NCBI GenBank assembly: GCA_900753325.1
Contig: CAADYO010000001.1
Location: forward strand, 1-64,000
Length of the DNA: 64,000 nucleotides
Reading direction: 5' to 3'
Origin: Bacilli bacterium
GTDB taxonomy: Bacteria; Bacillota_I; Bacilli_A; RF39; UBA660
Shown here: positions 37,323-44,598 of the stretch, one piece after another
Numbering within the stretch: the first letter of the stretch is position 1
How the letters are laid out: each line of letters begins with the position of its first letter
The notes under the pieces: generated by a model
What the model was told of the DNA's origin: nothing
The model's input: only the letters and a program-made list of their open reading frames with translations
The model's database searches: none
Position numbers and translations under genes: made by a program

Positions 37323-38519
37323 TTACCTTCTTTCTAAAATACAAACCGTTTCTATATGATACGTTCTTGGAAACATATTAAATGGAGTGATTTCTACTAC
37401 TTCATATTCTTTTAATAAATTGATATCTCTTGCTAGTGTTGCTGGGTCACATGATATATATATAATGTTGTTTGGAGAAAGTCTTTTGATATTTTCTATT
37501 GTCTTTTGATCTAATCCTGATCTTGGTGGGTCTACTATTATCATATCGATATTTTTAAAGTCCTTTATAACATTTTCTACTTTATTTTCTATAAATTCTA
37601 TGTTAGTAATATTGTTTAATTTTTTATTTAAGTTTGCATCTTCTATATTTGATTTAGAATAGTCAACTCCAGTTATAAGACCATCAACAAATTCTGAAAC
37701 ATAAATACCAAAACTACCAGTACCAGAGTATAAATCTAATAATCTCTTTGGCTTTACTTTTTCTACTTCAGCTTTTACTTTATCATATAACTTTTCAGTT
37801 AATTTTTCATTTACCTGGAAAAATGAATCAATAGATAAATAATAATTTTTATTACCAATACTAGTAATAATTCTTTTCTTTTTAGTTAAATATTTATCAT
37901 TATATACTAAAATGTCAACTTTTTCTTTTAATTCATTGATATTTGATACTTCACCGGATATTTTTAACATTATTTCTTCTTGATTATTACTCGTACGAAT
38001 GATTACTTCTACAATATTGTTATTTTCTCTTGAATTTAACTCTTTTAAAATACTATTAATTTTTGGATTTAATAAATAACATTTATCAATTTTGATGAGA
38101 TTCTTTGAACCTTTTTGATAATAGCCAATTTTTTTATCTTTACCATGAAATGTTACTTTATTTCGATAATAGTATTCATCAGATGATACCGTTTCTTTTA
38201 CTTTAGTTGGATTTATTTTTGCAAACTTAACTAGTAGTTCTTGAACTTTACGTCTTTTAAATTCATTTTCTTTTTTAAAAGATAAGTGTTCTAAATCACA
38301 TCCGCCACAAATACTATAGTATGGACATTTTTCAATAATTCTATTTGGTGACTTTTCAATAAAATCTACTACTTCGGCTAAAAAATACTTTTTAGTTTCT
38401 TTAACTACTTTAATATTAACTATTTCACCTGGAAGAGCATTTTCAACAAAACAAATTTTGCCAAAAATTTCAGTTATACCACGACCAAAATGATCTAATT
38501 TTTCTATTTTAACATTCAT
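37323..38519 (-). CDS. 23S rRNA (uracil-5-)-methyltransferase, TrmA family (RlmCD-like)
   Basis: 398 residues. N-terminal TRAM-type beta domain, Fe-S Cys cluster in KCPYYSICGGC (~64-74), SAM site DLYSGTGSFGIYVSE (~252-266), DPPRSGLDQKT (~316-326) and catalytic YISCDPATLARD (~342-353). Makes m5U in 23S rRNA (or tRNA) with SAM. Some relatives in the Bacillota are folate-independent RlmCD enzymes that modify two sites, which fits here as only one copy is in view. GAGGTATGTT precedes the ATG. Confidence 0.92.
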   Translation of the reverse strand: MNVKIEKLDHFGRGITEIFGKICFVENALPGEIVNIKVVKETKKYFLAEVVDFIEKSPNRIIEKCPYYSICGGCDLEHLSFKKENEFKRRKVQELLVKFAKINPTKVKETVSSDEYYYRNKVTFHGKDKKIGYYQKGSKNLIKIDKCYLLNPKINSILKELNSRENNNIVEVIIRTSNNQEEIMLKISGEVSNINELKEKVDILVYNDKYLTKKKRIITSIGNKNYYLSIDSFFQVNEKLTEKLYDKVKAEVEKVKPKRLLDLYSGTGSFGIYVSEFVDGLITGVDYSKSNIEDANLNKKLNNITNIEFIENKVENVIKDFKNIDMIIVDPPRSGLDQKTIENIKRLSPNNIIYISCDPATLARDINLLKEYEVVEITPFNMFPRTYHIETVCILERR

Positions 38520-38598
38520 AACATACCTCTTTTTTTATTATAGCAAAAGATACATAGTTTTTAAATATAATTACATAATAATAATGGTGATTTTTGTG

Positions 38599-39993
38599 AT
38601 GATTGTTAATTATATTAAGAGAAAAGTTGGACCATCAAACGATTTTAAAATTAAAGAAATTTCTATAAATAACTTGAAAGTTACACTTTTTTTTAATGAA
38701 GTACTTACTGATACTAGTGCTATAGATAATTTTATATTGAAAAAACTATTAGTACTAAAGAAAAGTAATTTTAAAAATTTAAATAACTACTTACCTACTA
38801 CTAATATTATTAAGATTAATCTTACAGATATATTTAATTATGTTAATAAAGGATTTTTAATAATAATTAGTAAAAGGATATATGCTGTTGAAGTTAAAGC
38901 AAAGCTTGATAGAGGTATCAATACAATAGAAAGTGAACTTTCTACTTCTGGGCCTAAAGATAGTTTTTCAGAAAATTATAATATTAACTTGGGATTAATT
39001 AGAAAAAGAATTAAAAGCTGTGACTTAAAAGCAATTGATATGGAAATTGGTAGACTTACTAAGACTAAGGTGGGAATTTTGTATGTTGAAGGTATTGCTT
39101 CTAAAAAAATAGTTCTAAGAATTGAAGAGATATTAAATAGAATTGATATAGATGGTATAATTGACTCTAGTTATTTAAAGACGACGTTAGAGGGCCAAAA
39201 AAGCTTTTTTCCAACTATTATGATGAGTGAGAGACCTGATAAAAGTACTATGGCTTTACTTGAAGGAAAAGTTGTCATTATTATTGATACTAGTTCTTAT
39301 GCATTGATTTTACCTAGCTTTTTTGTTGATTTTTTTCATACAACAGATGATTATTATCAAAAGTCATTTAATACTACTTTTATTAGAATAATTCGTCTTG
39401 TCGCTTTTTTAATAGCAGTTTTTACTCCAGCAATATATATTGCTGTCACTACTAGAAACTACAATATTGTACCAATAGATTTATTGCTGATGCTTAAGGC
39501 TGGTAGAACCTATGTACCTTTTCCAGCTTATATAGAAGCACTATTTATGATTATTTGCTTTGAAATACTGAAAGAATCAGATTTAAGAATGTCTAATACA
39601 TCTGGATCTTCTATTTCTATTTTAGGCGGATTAATACTAGGAGATGCTGCAGTTAGTGCTGGAATAGTTTCTCCTATTATGATTATTATTGTAGCAATCT
39701 CTTCAATTGCTGGATTGGTTTTTTCATCTATTGAATTAGTCAATGCTCTAAGGCTTTATAAAATTATCTTATTGTTATTAGGGACACTTTTAGGTATTTA
39801 TGGAGTTATTATTGGTACTATTTATGTTATATATAAATTACTAACATTAAAGATATTTGGCATTCCATACTTGGTTCCTTTTATACCATTTGAAAAAAAT
39901 GAAATTAAGGATTCTTTTATAAAACATGATGAAAGTATTAAGAAGAGAAATTCTTATCTAACTAAAAATATTGTGAGAGGAAAATATAAATGA
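38599..39993 (+). CDS. Spore-germination GerA/GerK-type A subunit
   Basis: 464 residues from the ATG at 38599 (GGTGA 8 nt upstream; ATG at 38584 is an alternative). An N-terminal cytoplasmic NTD is followed by the membrane domain with the family hallmarks SERPDKSTMALLEGKVVI (~211-228), FHTTDDYYQ (~249-257), PAYIEALFMI (~313) and the Gly-rich GGLILGDAAVSAGIVSP (~345-361). GerA-type subunits form nutrient-sensing complexes in spores. It overlaps the next gene by 4 bases. Confidence 0.88.
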   Translation: MIVNYIKRKVGPSNDFKIKEISINNLKVTLFFNEVLTDTSAIDNFILKKLLVLKKSNFKNLNNYLPTTNIIKINLTDIFNYVNKGFLIIISKRIYAVEVKAKLDRGINTIESELSTSGPKDSFSENYNINLGLIRKRIKSCDLKAIDMEIGRLTKTKVGILYVEGIASKKIVLRIEEILNRIDIDGIIDSSYLKTTLEGQKSFFPTIMMSERPDKSTMALLEGKVVIIIDTSSYALILPSFFVDFFHTTDDYYQKSFNTTFIRIIRLVAFLIAVFTPAIYIAVTTRNYNIVPIDLLLMLKAGRTYVPFPAYIEALFMIICFEILKESDLRMSNTSGSSISILGGLILGDAAVSAGIVSPIMIIIVAISSIAGLVFSSIELVNALRLYKIILLLLGTLLGIYGVIIGTIYVIYKLLTLKIFGIPYLVPFIPFEKNEIKDSFIKHDESIKKRNSYLTKNIVRGKYK

Positions 39994-40394
39994 AAAAAAT
40001 TTTTATTGCTGTTGTTTTAATAATTACTTTTGGTTTTATTATAAAAATTCCTGAATATCATGAATTAAATGACTTAGCAATTATTCAAGGCGTTGGTGTT
40101 GAACATAAAAACAGTTCCTATGTTGTTTATATGAAAGAAATTATACCTATTAGGGATGATCAGGGAATTAGTTATAAATATAAGTATTATGAAGCTAATG
40201 CTGATCTTTTGGAAAAAGCTTTGAAAAAAGTCCAAGATAAAACAAAAAAGAAACTATACTATGAAAAATGTAAGTTTCTTGTTACTAATATTGAGAATAG
40301 TGACTATATAAAGAAAGTAATGAATATTCATCCTAAAAATGTTTATCACCCTGCTTCTTCAATAAAGTCTTACCTAAAAAAAACTAGTTCTTAG
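39990..40394 (+). CDS. Short GerC-like lipoprotein-family remnant or minimal subunit
   Basis: 134 residues; signal-anchor helix (MKKIFIAVVLIITFGFIIKI) followed by EYHELNDLAIIQGVGVEH, which corresponds to the ELNDLAxxxGxGxD start of GerAC/GerKC lipoproteins, but the lipobox Cys is absent and typical GerC proteins are about 370 residues. It overlaps gerA by 4 bases (ATGA), so it is co-translated. Only the N-terminal domain is present. It could be a functional minimal form or a truncated relic. Confidence 0.65.
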   Translation: MKKIFIAVVLIITFGFIIKIPEYHELNDLAIIQGVGVEHKNSSYVVYMKEIIPIRDDQGISYKYKYYEANADLLEKALKKVQDKTKKKLYYEKCKFLVTNIENSDYIKKVMNIHPKNVYHPASSIKSYLKKTSS

Positions 40395-40896
40395 TTTCAT
40401 TACAAGTGAATCCCTGCTCTTCGTAATACTTTCTTTGTTCTGGCTTTTCTTTGAACTGATTTGTTAAATAGGTATTGGCATTATTATTATCAACTATATA
40501 TTTAGATATAGAAATAATTGTTTTGTTAGTATTTTTATTTATACTTATACCATCTATTTCAGATAATAAGGTTATTTCTTTTGTGGCCTCCTCTGGTAAA
40601 GGTTGAACTGCTGAGTCATTGTCTTTTATACCAACTTGTTCATATATGATAATATTTTGTTCAATTGTATCATTTACATACTTACTTCTACTTGTTATGG
40701 TAAGTGATGTGGTTGGATCCGTTTTAGAACAGGATAAAATTGTTATATCATCTTTTTCTTCGGTACTTTTTTTATCTTCTTGCAACTTTACATCTGGTAT
40801 AGTAAGGCGAAGTATTGGAGGGACAATTATAAAGATTGATAAGAAAAAAACTGCTAAAAGTAATAAAATGTTAACTGGGTCTTTTATCTTTTTCAT
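40384..40896 (-). CDS. Single-pass membrane protein with Cys-bounded outside domain
   Basis: 170 residues. TM (~9-29), then a Lys/Glu linker, LSCSK (~54-58), a strand-rich domain and a final Cys in EEQGFTCNET. Same plan as the 204-residue protein at 36.0 kb (LECHKS, final EEYTCK). The 3' end overlaps the GerC-like gene on the other strand by 11 bases. Function unknown; AAGGAGG before the ATG. Confidence 0.65.
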   Translation of the reverse strand: MKKIKDPVNILLLLAVFFLSIFIIVPPILRLTIPDVKLQEDKKSTEEKDDITILSCSKTDPTTSLTITSRSKYVNDTIEQNIIIYEQVGIKDNDSAVQPLPEEATKEITLLSEIDGISINKNTNKTIISISKYIVDNNNANTYLTNQFKEKPEQRKYYEEQGFTCNETKN

Positions 40897-40931
40897 AAGT
40901 CCTCCTTTTATTCTAAGTATAGCTTATCATA

Positions 40932-41162
40932 TTATAGGTCTTTTTTCAAACCTTTTAAATAATTAAGTTTTTCTTGAAGAAGTTGTCTTCTTTTTTCTTC
41001 TTCTTGGCTATCTACCATAAAGGCGCTTCCTATTTTTTTTATAATTGCTCCTTCATGAATATTTCCTTTGATGTCACTTTTTGTTAATGTTATTTTTTCT
41101 TTTGTTTCAATATTTTCACAAGTAACTATTTTATCTTCTATGTAGTCTATGGCATATTTCAT
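40932..41162 (-). CDS. DUF3006-family protein
   Basis: 76 residues: AIDYIEDKIVTCENIETKEKITLTKSDIKGNIHEGAII is an SH3-like small domain of DUF3006, ending in a coiled helix. In Bacillota, DUF3006 genes often sit next to ComEC-type MBL genes, exactly as here, a few bases downstream of the MBL gene. Role unknown, perhaps an accessory of that hydrolase. Confidence 0.8.
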   Translation of the reverse strand: MKYAIDYIEDKIVTCENIETKEKITLTKSDIKGNIHEGAIIKKIGSAFMVDSQEEEKRRQLLQEKLNYLKGLKKDL

Positions 41163-41170
41163 TTTTTCAC

Positions 41171-42079
41171 CTACCCGTTTGTATCTGTTTTTATAGTTTT
41201 AAATTGTATTATGTTGCCATTTGATTCAGCAACAATTGTTCCTTCTTGATCTGTTCTATATATAATTATTTTCTTATCATTTAGTTTTTTTAAAGTTTCA
41301 TCATGTGGATGTTTATAGGTATTATTTATACCTACAGAAATAATAGCGTATTGGGGATTTACTTTATTTAGGAATTCTTTTGATGTTGAGTATCTTGAGC
41401 CATGATGTCCTACTTTTAAGACATCGCTAGCAATATTTTTATTAAGAAGTTGTTTTTCTACTTTCGTTGAAGCGTCTCCTGTAAATAAAAATGTGTTAGT
41501 TCCATGCTTTAACCTCAAAACAATTGATGAATCATTTAAGTTCTTAGCTTCATTATTTACATATAGTGTTGTAATTTTAGTATCAGAAAAGGAAAATTCT
41601 TGATCTATTGTTGGGGTTTCAAAAGCAATTTGTTTTTCACTTAAAGCGTCTAAAACATCTTCAAATGTTTTTGTTGTAGTTATCAAATCTGGCATGTAGA
41701 ATGTACCAATATCAAAATTTTTAATTATATCATCCATTCCACCAATATGATCTTCATGGGCATGTGTTGCTATTACATAATCAAATTTAGTTATACCTAA
41801 ACTTTTAAAATAATTAACTAATTTTGGGCCGTCTTCATTGTTACCAGCATCAATTAGCATATAATGTCCATTATTAGAAAGTAATATTGAGTCGGCTTGG
41901 CCTACATCCAAAAAGTAAACGTCTAGATTGTTTGATGATTCTTTTAGTGTGCTTTCTGTTTTTCTTTGTTTTATAGTATTATCATTTACAGTTTTGTCGG
42001 TATTTTGATAGGTACTATACACATATGCTATAGCTATAAATAGTAAAATCAAAATTCTTTTTACAGTTTTCTTTTTCAT
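41171..42079 (-). CDS. Membrane-anchored MBL-fold hydrolase (ComEC C-terminal-like)
   Basis: 302 residues. One N-terminal TM (~8-21), then an outside metallo-beta-lactamase domain: DVGQADSILL (~57-66), ATHAHEDHIGGMDD (~104-117), FTGDASTK (~199-206), VGHHGSRYSTS (~224-234). It is the stand-alone relative of the hydrolase part of ComEC/Rec2; such proteins can act as nucleases or phosphodiesterases outside the cell. The DUF3006 gene follows 8 bases on. AGTAGGAG before the ATG. Confidence 0.88.
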   Translation of the reverse strand: MKKKTVKRILILLFIAIAYVYSTYQNTDKTVNDNTIKQRKTESTLKESSNNLDVYFLDVGQADSILLSNNGHYMLIDAGNNEDGPKLVNYFKSLGITKFDYVIATHAHEDHIGGMDDIIKNFDIGTFYMPDLITTTKTFEDVLDALSEKQIAFETPTIDQEFSFSDTKITTLYVNNEAKNLNDSSIVLRLKHGTNTFLFTGDASTKVEKQLLNKNIASDVLKVGHHGSRYSTSKEFLNKVNPQYAIISVGINNTYKHPHDETLKKLNDKKIIIYRTDQEGTIVAESNGNIIQFKTIKTDTNG

Positions 42080-42120
42080 TTATATTCTCCTACTTTTTCA
42101 TTATAACACTTTTTCAAAGA

Positions 42121-42150
42121 AAAAAGAATTAACTATGTAATTCTATTTTT
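42121..42150 (-). terminator. Terminator of the mTERF-like gene
   Basis: AGAATTA-n6-TAATTCT stem and, on the minus strand, a T run, overlapping the stop codon of the repeat protein gene. Confidence 0.6.
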
Positions 42151-43675
42151 CACCAGATGATTTTTGTTCCTTATATTTTTGATAATCATATGTTTTAAAT
42201 AATTCATTTTTTGTTATATGATATTTACTTTCAAAGCGTTTTGCTGATGTAAACACTTGGGAAACATTATCTGAGGTAACTTTAATATTTCTTGCTTCAA
42301 AAAATTTACAGCGTGCATAAATTAATTCTGTGCTTTGCATTAGAATGATTGGACTTTTTATTACTAAACCTGAAATATTTAAATCTTCTATAAGTTGCAT
42401 TTTTTCTTTTAATGTTTGAATATTGTAACCGAAGATTGTTGGTAATCCTTTTACCATACTAATTATTTCACTCTGCGAATAGCCAAGTCCTTTGATATCG
42501 GACATTCTCGTTTTCATATTTTGAGTGCTAAGTCCTAATAGAACTGGAAATAATTTTACCATTCTTAAAACTTCGTCTTCTTTTAGTCCAAAACTTTCTA
42601 GTGTATCAATTTTATCTTTGATTGTATCCATTCTAAGACTAAAGATAGGTGGATTGTTGATGGTCATTTTAATAACTTCGCTTTTACTATAACCTAATTG
42701 CATCATACTTTCTATTTTTTGATTAATTGAATCATAACTATATGTATATATCATCGGTAGTTTTTTACATATTTTATGTATCTCAGCTTCTGTATATCCG
42801 TGACTTAAAAATAAATTATGCATTCCATTTATCTTTTCTGGGCTTAATGTAATTACAGTTGGACAGCGTTTTATCATAGCAATTGTTTCTTCCTTGGTAT
42901 TTCCAGCAGCGTAAAAGTTATTGAAGCGTTCTTTTAACTTGTCGTTACTTAAACTAAATAATGTTTGAGCGTTTGAAATTATGGCAATTGCTTCTGATCT
43001 TTTGAAACCATAACTTATTATGCTATTAATCTTATCTGTGATATTTTCTTCTTTATAACCGAATATAGTTGGTAGTAAGACGGACATTTGGTGAAACTTT
43101 TCTGGCTTAAAGCCTAATTTTTCCATAAATTTAACGCGACCAACAATTCTATCTACACTTAAAGTATAAATTGTAGGAAATGTTTTAACAATTTTTATTA
43201 CTTCCTCATCTGTATAACCTAGTTTTTTAAATAGTTTGTCCTTTTCTTCAATATTTTCTTTTTTAACACTTAATAAGCTCGGCGTATCAATAATCATTTT
43301 AATAACTTCATTCACGGTATAACCTTTTTTTATTATATAATTGAACATGTCATTGATATTATCAATTCCTAAAGTATAAACTTTGGAATTTTTCTTTAAG
43401 ATTGCTAAAGCCTCAGTTTCTTTAAAACCAAGTAATATAAAATTATTAATTTTTTCAGCTAATTTGGTAGGAGTGAAAGTTAGAAGATTTGGTGCATCTG
43501 CTGTTATTGATATAATTTCATCTTTGGATAGACCTAGAATATCAAAGTAGGACCAAACACTTTCAATTCTTGATATGGCTGATTCTTCATTTATATCTTG
43601 ATATATATAACTGGACTTTATTTTATTTATTTGCGCATCATTATATCCAATTTTTTTTAAGTATTCTACTAACAT
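42143..43675 (-). CDS. mTERF-like helical repeat protein
   Basis: 510 residues. From residue 47 to 431 come eleven repeats of exactly 35 residues with no gap, each reading about LGYxxxEVIKMxxxxPxIxxLSxxxIxxKIxxxxx (Pro at position 16 in most; e.g. LGYTDEEVIKIVKTFPTI and LGYSQSEIISMVKGLPTI). An earlier divergent repeat (9-46) and a degenerate twelfth (432-466) flank them. This is the pattern of mTERF motifs (three helices, often Pro in the second), which form an alpha-solenoid that binds nucleic acid in mitochondria and chloroplasts. No signal or TM, so cytosolic. AGAGGTAAAAAT precedes the ATG. It is not proven to bind DNA or RNA. Confidence 0.75.
   Translation of the reverse strand: MLVEYLKKIGYNDAQINKIKSSYIYQDINEESAISRIESVWSYFDILGLSKDEIISITADAPNLLTFTPTKLAEKINNFILLGFKETEALAILKKNSKVYTLGIDNINDMFNYIIKKGYTVNEVIKMIIDTPSLLSVKKENIEEKDKLFKKLGYTDEEVIKIVKTFPTIYTLSVDRIVGRVKFMEKLGFKPEKFHQMSVLLPTIFGYKEENITDKINSIISYGFKRSEAIAIISNAQTLFSLSNDKLKERFNNFYAAGNTKEETIAMIKRCPTVITLSPEKINGMHNLFLSHGYTEAEIHKICKKLPMIYTYSYDSINQKIESMMQLGYSKSEVIKMTINNPPIFSLRMDTIKDKIDTLESFGLKEDEVLRMVKLFPVLLGLSTQNMKTRMSDIKGLGYSQSEIISMVKGLPTIFGYNIQTLKEKMQLIEDLNISGLVIKSPIILMQSTELIYARCKFFEARNIKVTSDNVSQVFTSAKRFESKYHITKNELFKTYDYQKYKEQKSSGEK
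42383..43537 (-). repeat. Eleven in-frame 35-codon repeats
   Basis: Codons 47-431 of the mTERF-like gene. Each unit is 105 bp; protein similarity is high in the first 22 residues and DNA copies are well diverged, so the expansion is old rather than recent. Confidence 0.85.
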
Positions 43676-43756
43676 ATTTTTACCTCTTTTTTCACTAGTA
43701 ATAGTATATAATATTTTATGTTATTTTTAAATGAATAAGGTTTTCTTTTATTAAAA

Positions 43757-43779
43757 AAATCAATCTAATTGATTGATTT
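43757..43779 (-). terminator. Terminator after the tRNA pair
   Basis: AAATCAATC-n5-GATTGATTT stem with a T run on the minus strand (TTTTTTTAAT), 11 bases after tRNA-Leu. Confidence 0.75.
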
Positions 43780-43789
43780 AATTCCATAT

Positions 43790-43874
43790 TGGTGCGGGTA
43801 ACAGGAGTTGAACCTGCAAGCCTTGCGGCACTAGATCCTAAGTCTAGCGCGTCTGCCAATTCCGCCATACCCGC
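43790..43874 (-). tRNA. tRNA-Leu (anticodon UAG)
   Basis: 85 nt with an encoded CCA. Anticodon stem CTAGA/TCTAG with loop CTTAGGA gives UAG (reads CUN). The variable arm GTGCCGCAAGGCTTGC is long, as expected of a class II tRNA. Acceptor GCGGGTA/TACCCGC. It follows the CAU tRNA by 12 bases. Confidence 0.95.
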
Positions 43875-43886
43875 ATATAAATAAAA

Positions 43887-43963
43887 TGGTGGACCCTACA
43901 GGACTCGAACCTGTGACCGCCCGGTTATGAGCCGGATGCTCTAACCAACTGAGCTAAGGGTCC
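43887..43963 (-). tRNA. tRNA with anticodon CAU (Met, or Ile2 after lysidine)
   Basis: 77 nt with an encoded CCA; acceptor GGACCCT/AGGGTCC, anticodon loop CTCATAA, T arm ACAGG/TTCGAGT/CCTGT. The GGACC acceptor and GGCTCATAACCG anticodon arm look like tRNA-Ile2, whose C34 becomes lysidine by TilS. Elongator Met cannot be excluded from sequence alone. Confidence 0.85.
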
Positions 43964-44037
43964 GTTGCTATTTAATAATAACATATATTTTTACTTGTTG
44001 CAAGAGAAATAATAAAAAAAATAGAATAAGTTTTACT

Positions 44038-44457
44038 CTATTTTCCTAACATATTAATCAAATTAATTTTGAACATATCTTTCTCTGGATTTGTTTTAGA
44101 AATCATAACACCTTTATACGTTGATAATTCAGCTCTATGTCCTTCATCAAGGATTCCTTCTGGTGTAATATTTGTTAAAAGTATGATGTTTTTTTCTGTA
44201 TATACTGTATAGTGTAATGTTATTTCACCATGTACTTTTACAAACAATTCATCAGTTGGTAACTTTAATTCATAACTTGTAGTTTTGTTTTTTTCGTTTT
44301 TAGCTACCTCTTTACCTAAAAAATTACCTTTACGTAATTCTGGATAATAATTAAATGTTAACTTTTTATATGCTAACATATTGTATTTTCTGACTGATCT
44401 TTCTTTCTTTCTAAAATCATTTTCATCCAAATACTCGAAAATATACGCATTATTCAT
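44038..44457 (-). CDS. Cytosolic protein of unknown function
   Basis: 139 residues from the ATG at 44457 (GGGTGGGG 9 nt upstream). A compact alpha+beta protein; N-terminus IFEYLDENDFRKKERSVRKYN, then a run of strands (EITLHYTVYTEKNIILLTNITPEG). It has the best promoter in the window and lies immediately upstream of two tRNA genes, so it and the tRNAs are probably co-transcribed. Family not identified. Confidence 0.65.
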   Translation of the reverse strand: MNNAYIFEYLDENDFRKKERSVRKYNMLAYKKLTFNYYPELRKGNFLGKEVAKNEKNKTTSYELKLPTDELFVKVHGEITLHYTVYTEKNIILLTNITPEGILDEGHRAELSTYKGVMISKTNPEKDMFKINLINMLGK

Positions 44458-44529
44458 TATATTCAACCCCACCCTATATAAATTTTAATTTTGTATACTT
44501 TAGGCACAGCTCACCTTCAAAGTACACAT

Positions 44530-44558
44530 ATTATAGCACAAAAGTCTTTATTTGTCAA
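44530..44558 (-). promoter_or_regulatory. Consensus sigma-A promoter
   Basis: TTGACA (complement of 44553-44558), 17-bp spacer, TATAAT (complement of 44530-44535), with TGC before the -10: full consensus in both boxes plus an extended -10. It drives the 139-residue gene and, beyond it, the two tRNAs. The transcript has a leader of about 65-70 nt. Confidence 0.9.
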
Positions 44559-44568
44559 CAATCATAAG

Positions 44569-44598
44569 AAAAAGCCAGCTTGGCACTGACTTTTTTTT
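44569..44598 (-). terminator. Terminator after the 753-residue gene
   Basis: Minus strand AAAAAGTCAG-n7-CTGGCTTTTT: 10-bp stem with one G-T wobble, at the stop codon of the surface protein gene. Confidence 0.8.

Noticed and set aside
42143..43675. Reading the 35-residue repeats as TPR, HEAT or ankyrin repeats
   Set aside because: The spacing (35), Gly at position 2, and Pro at position 16 do not match TPR (34, W-LG-Y-F-A-P), HEAT (~37-47, variable) or ANK (33, TPLH). mTERF is the closer pattern.
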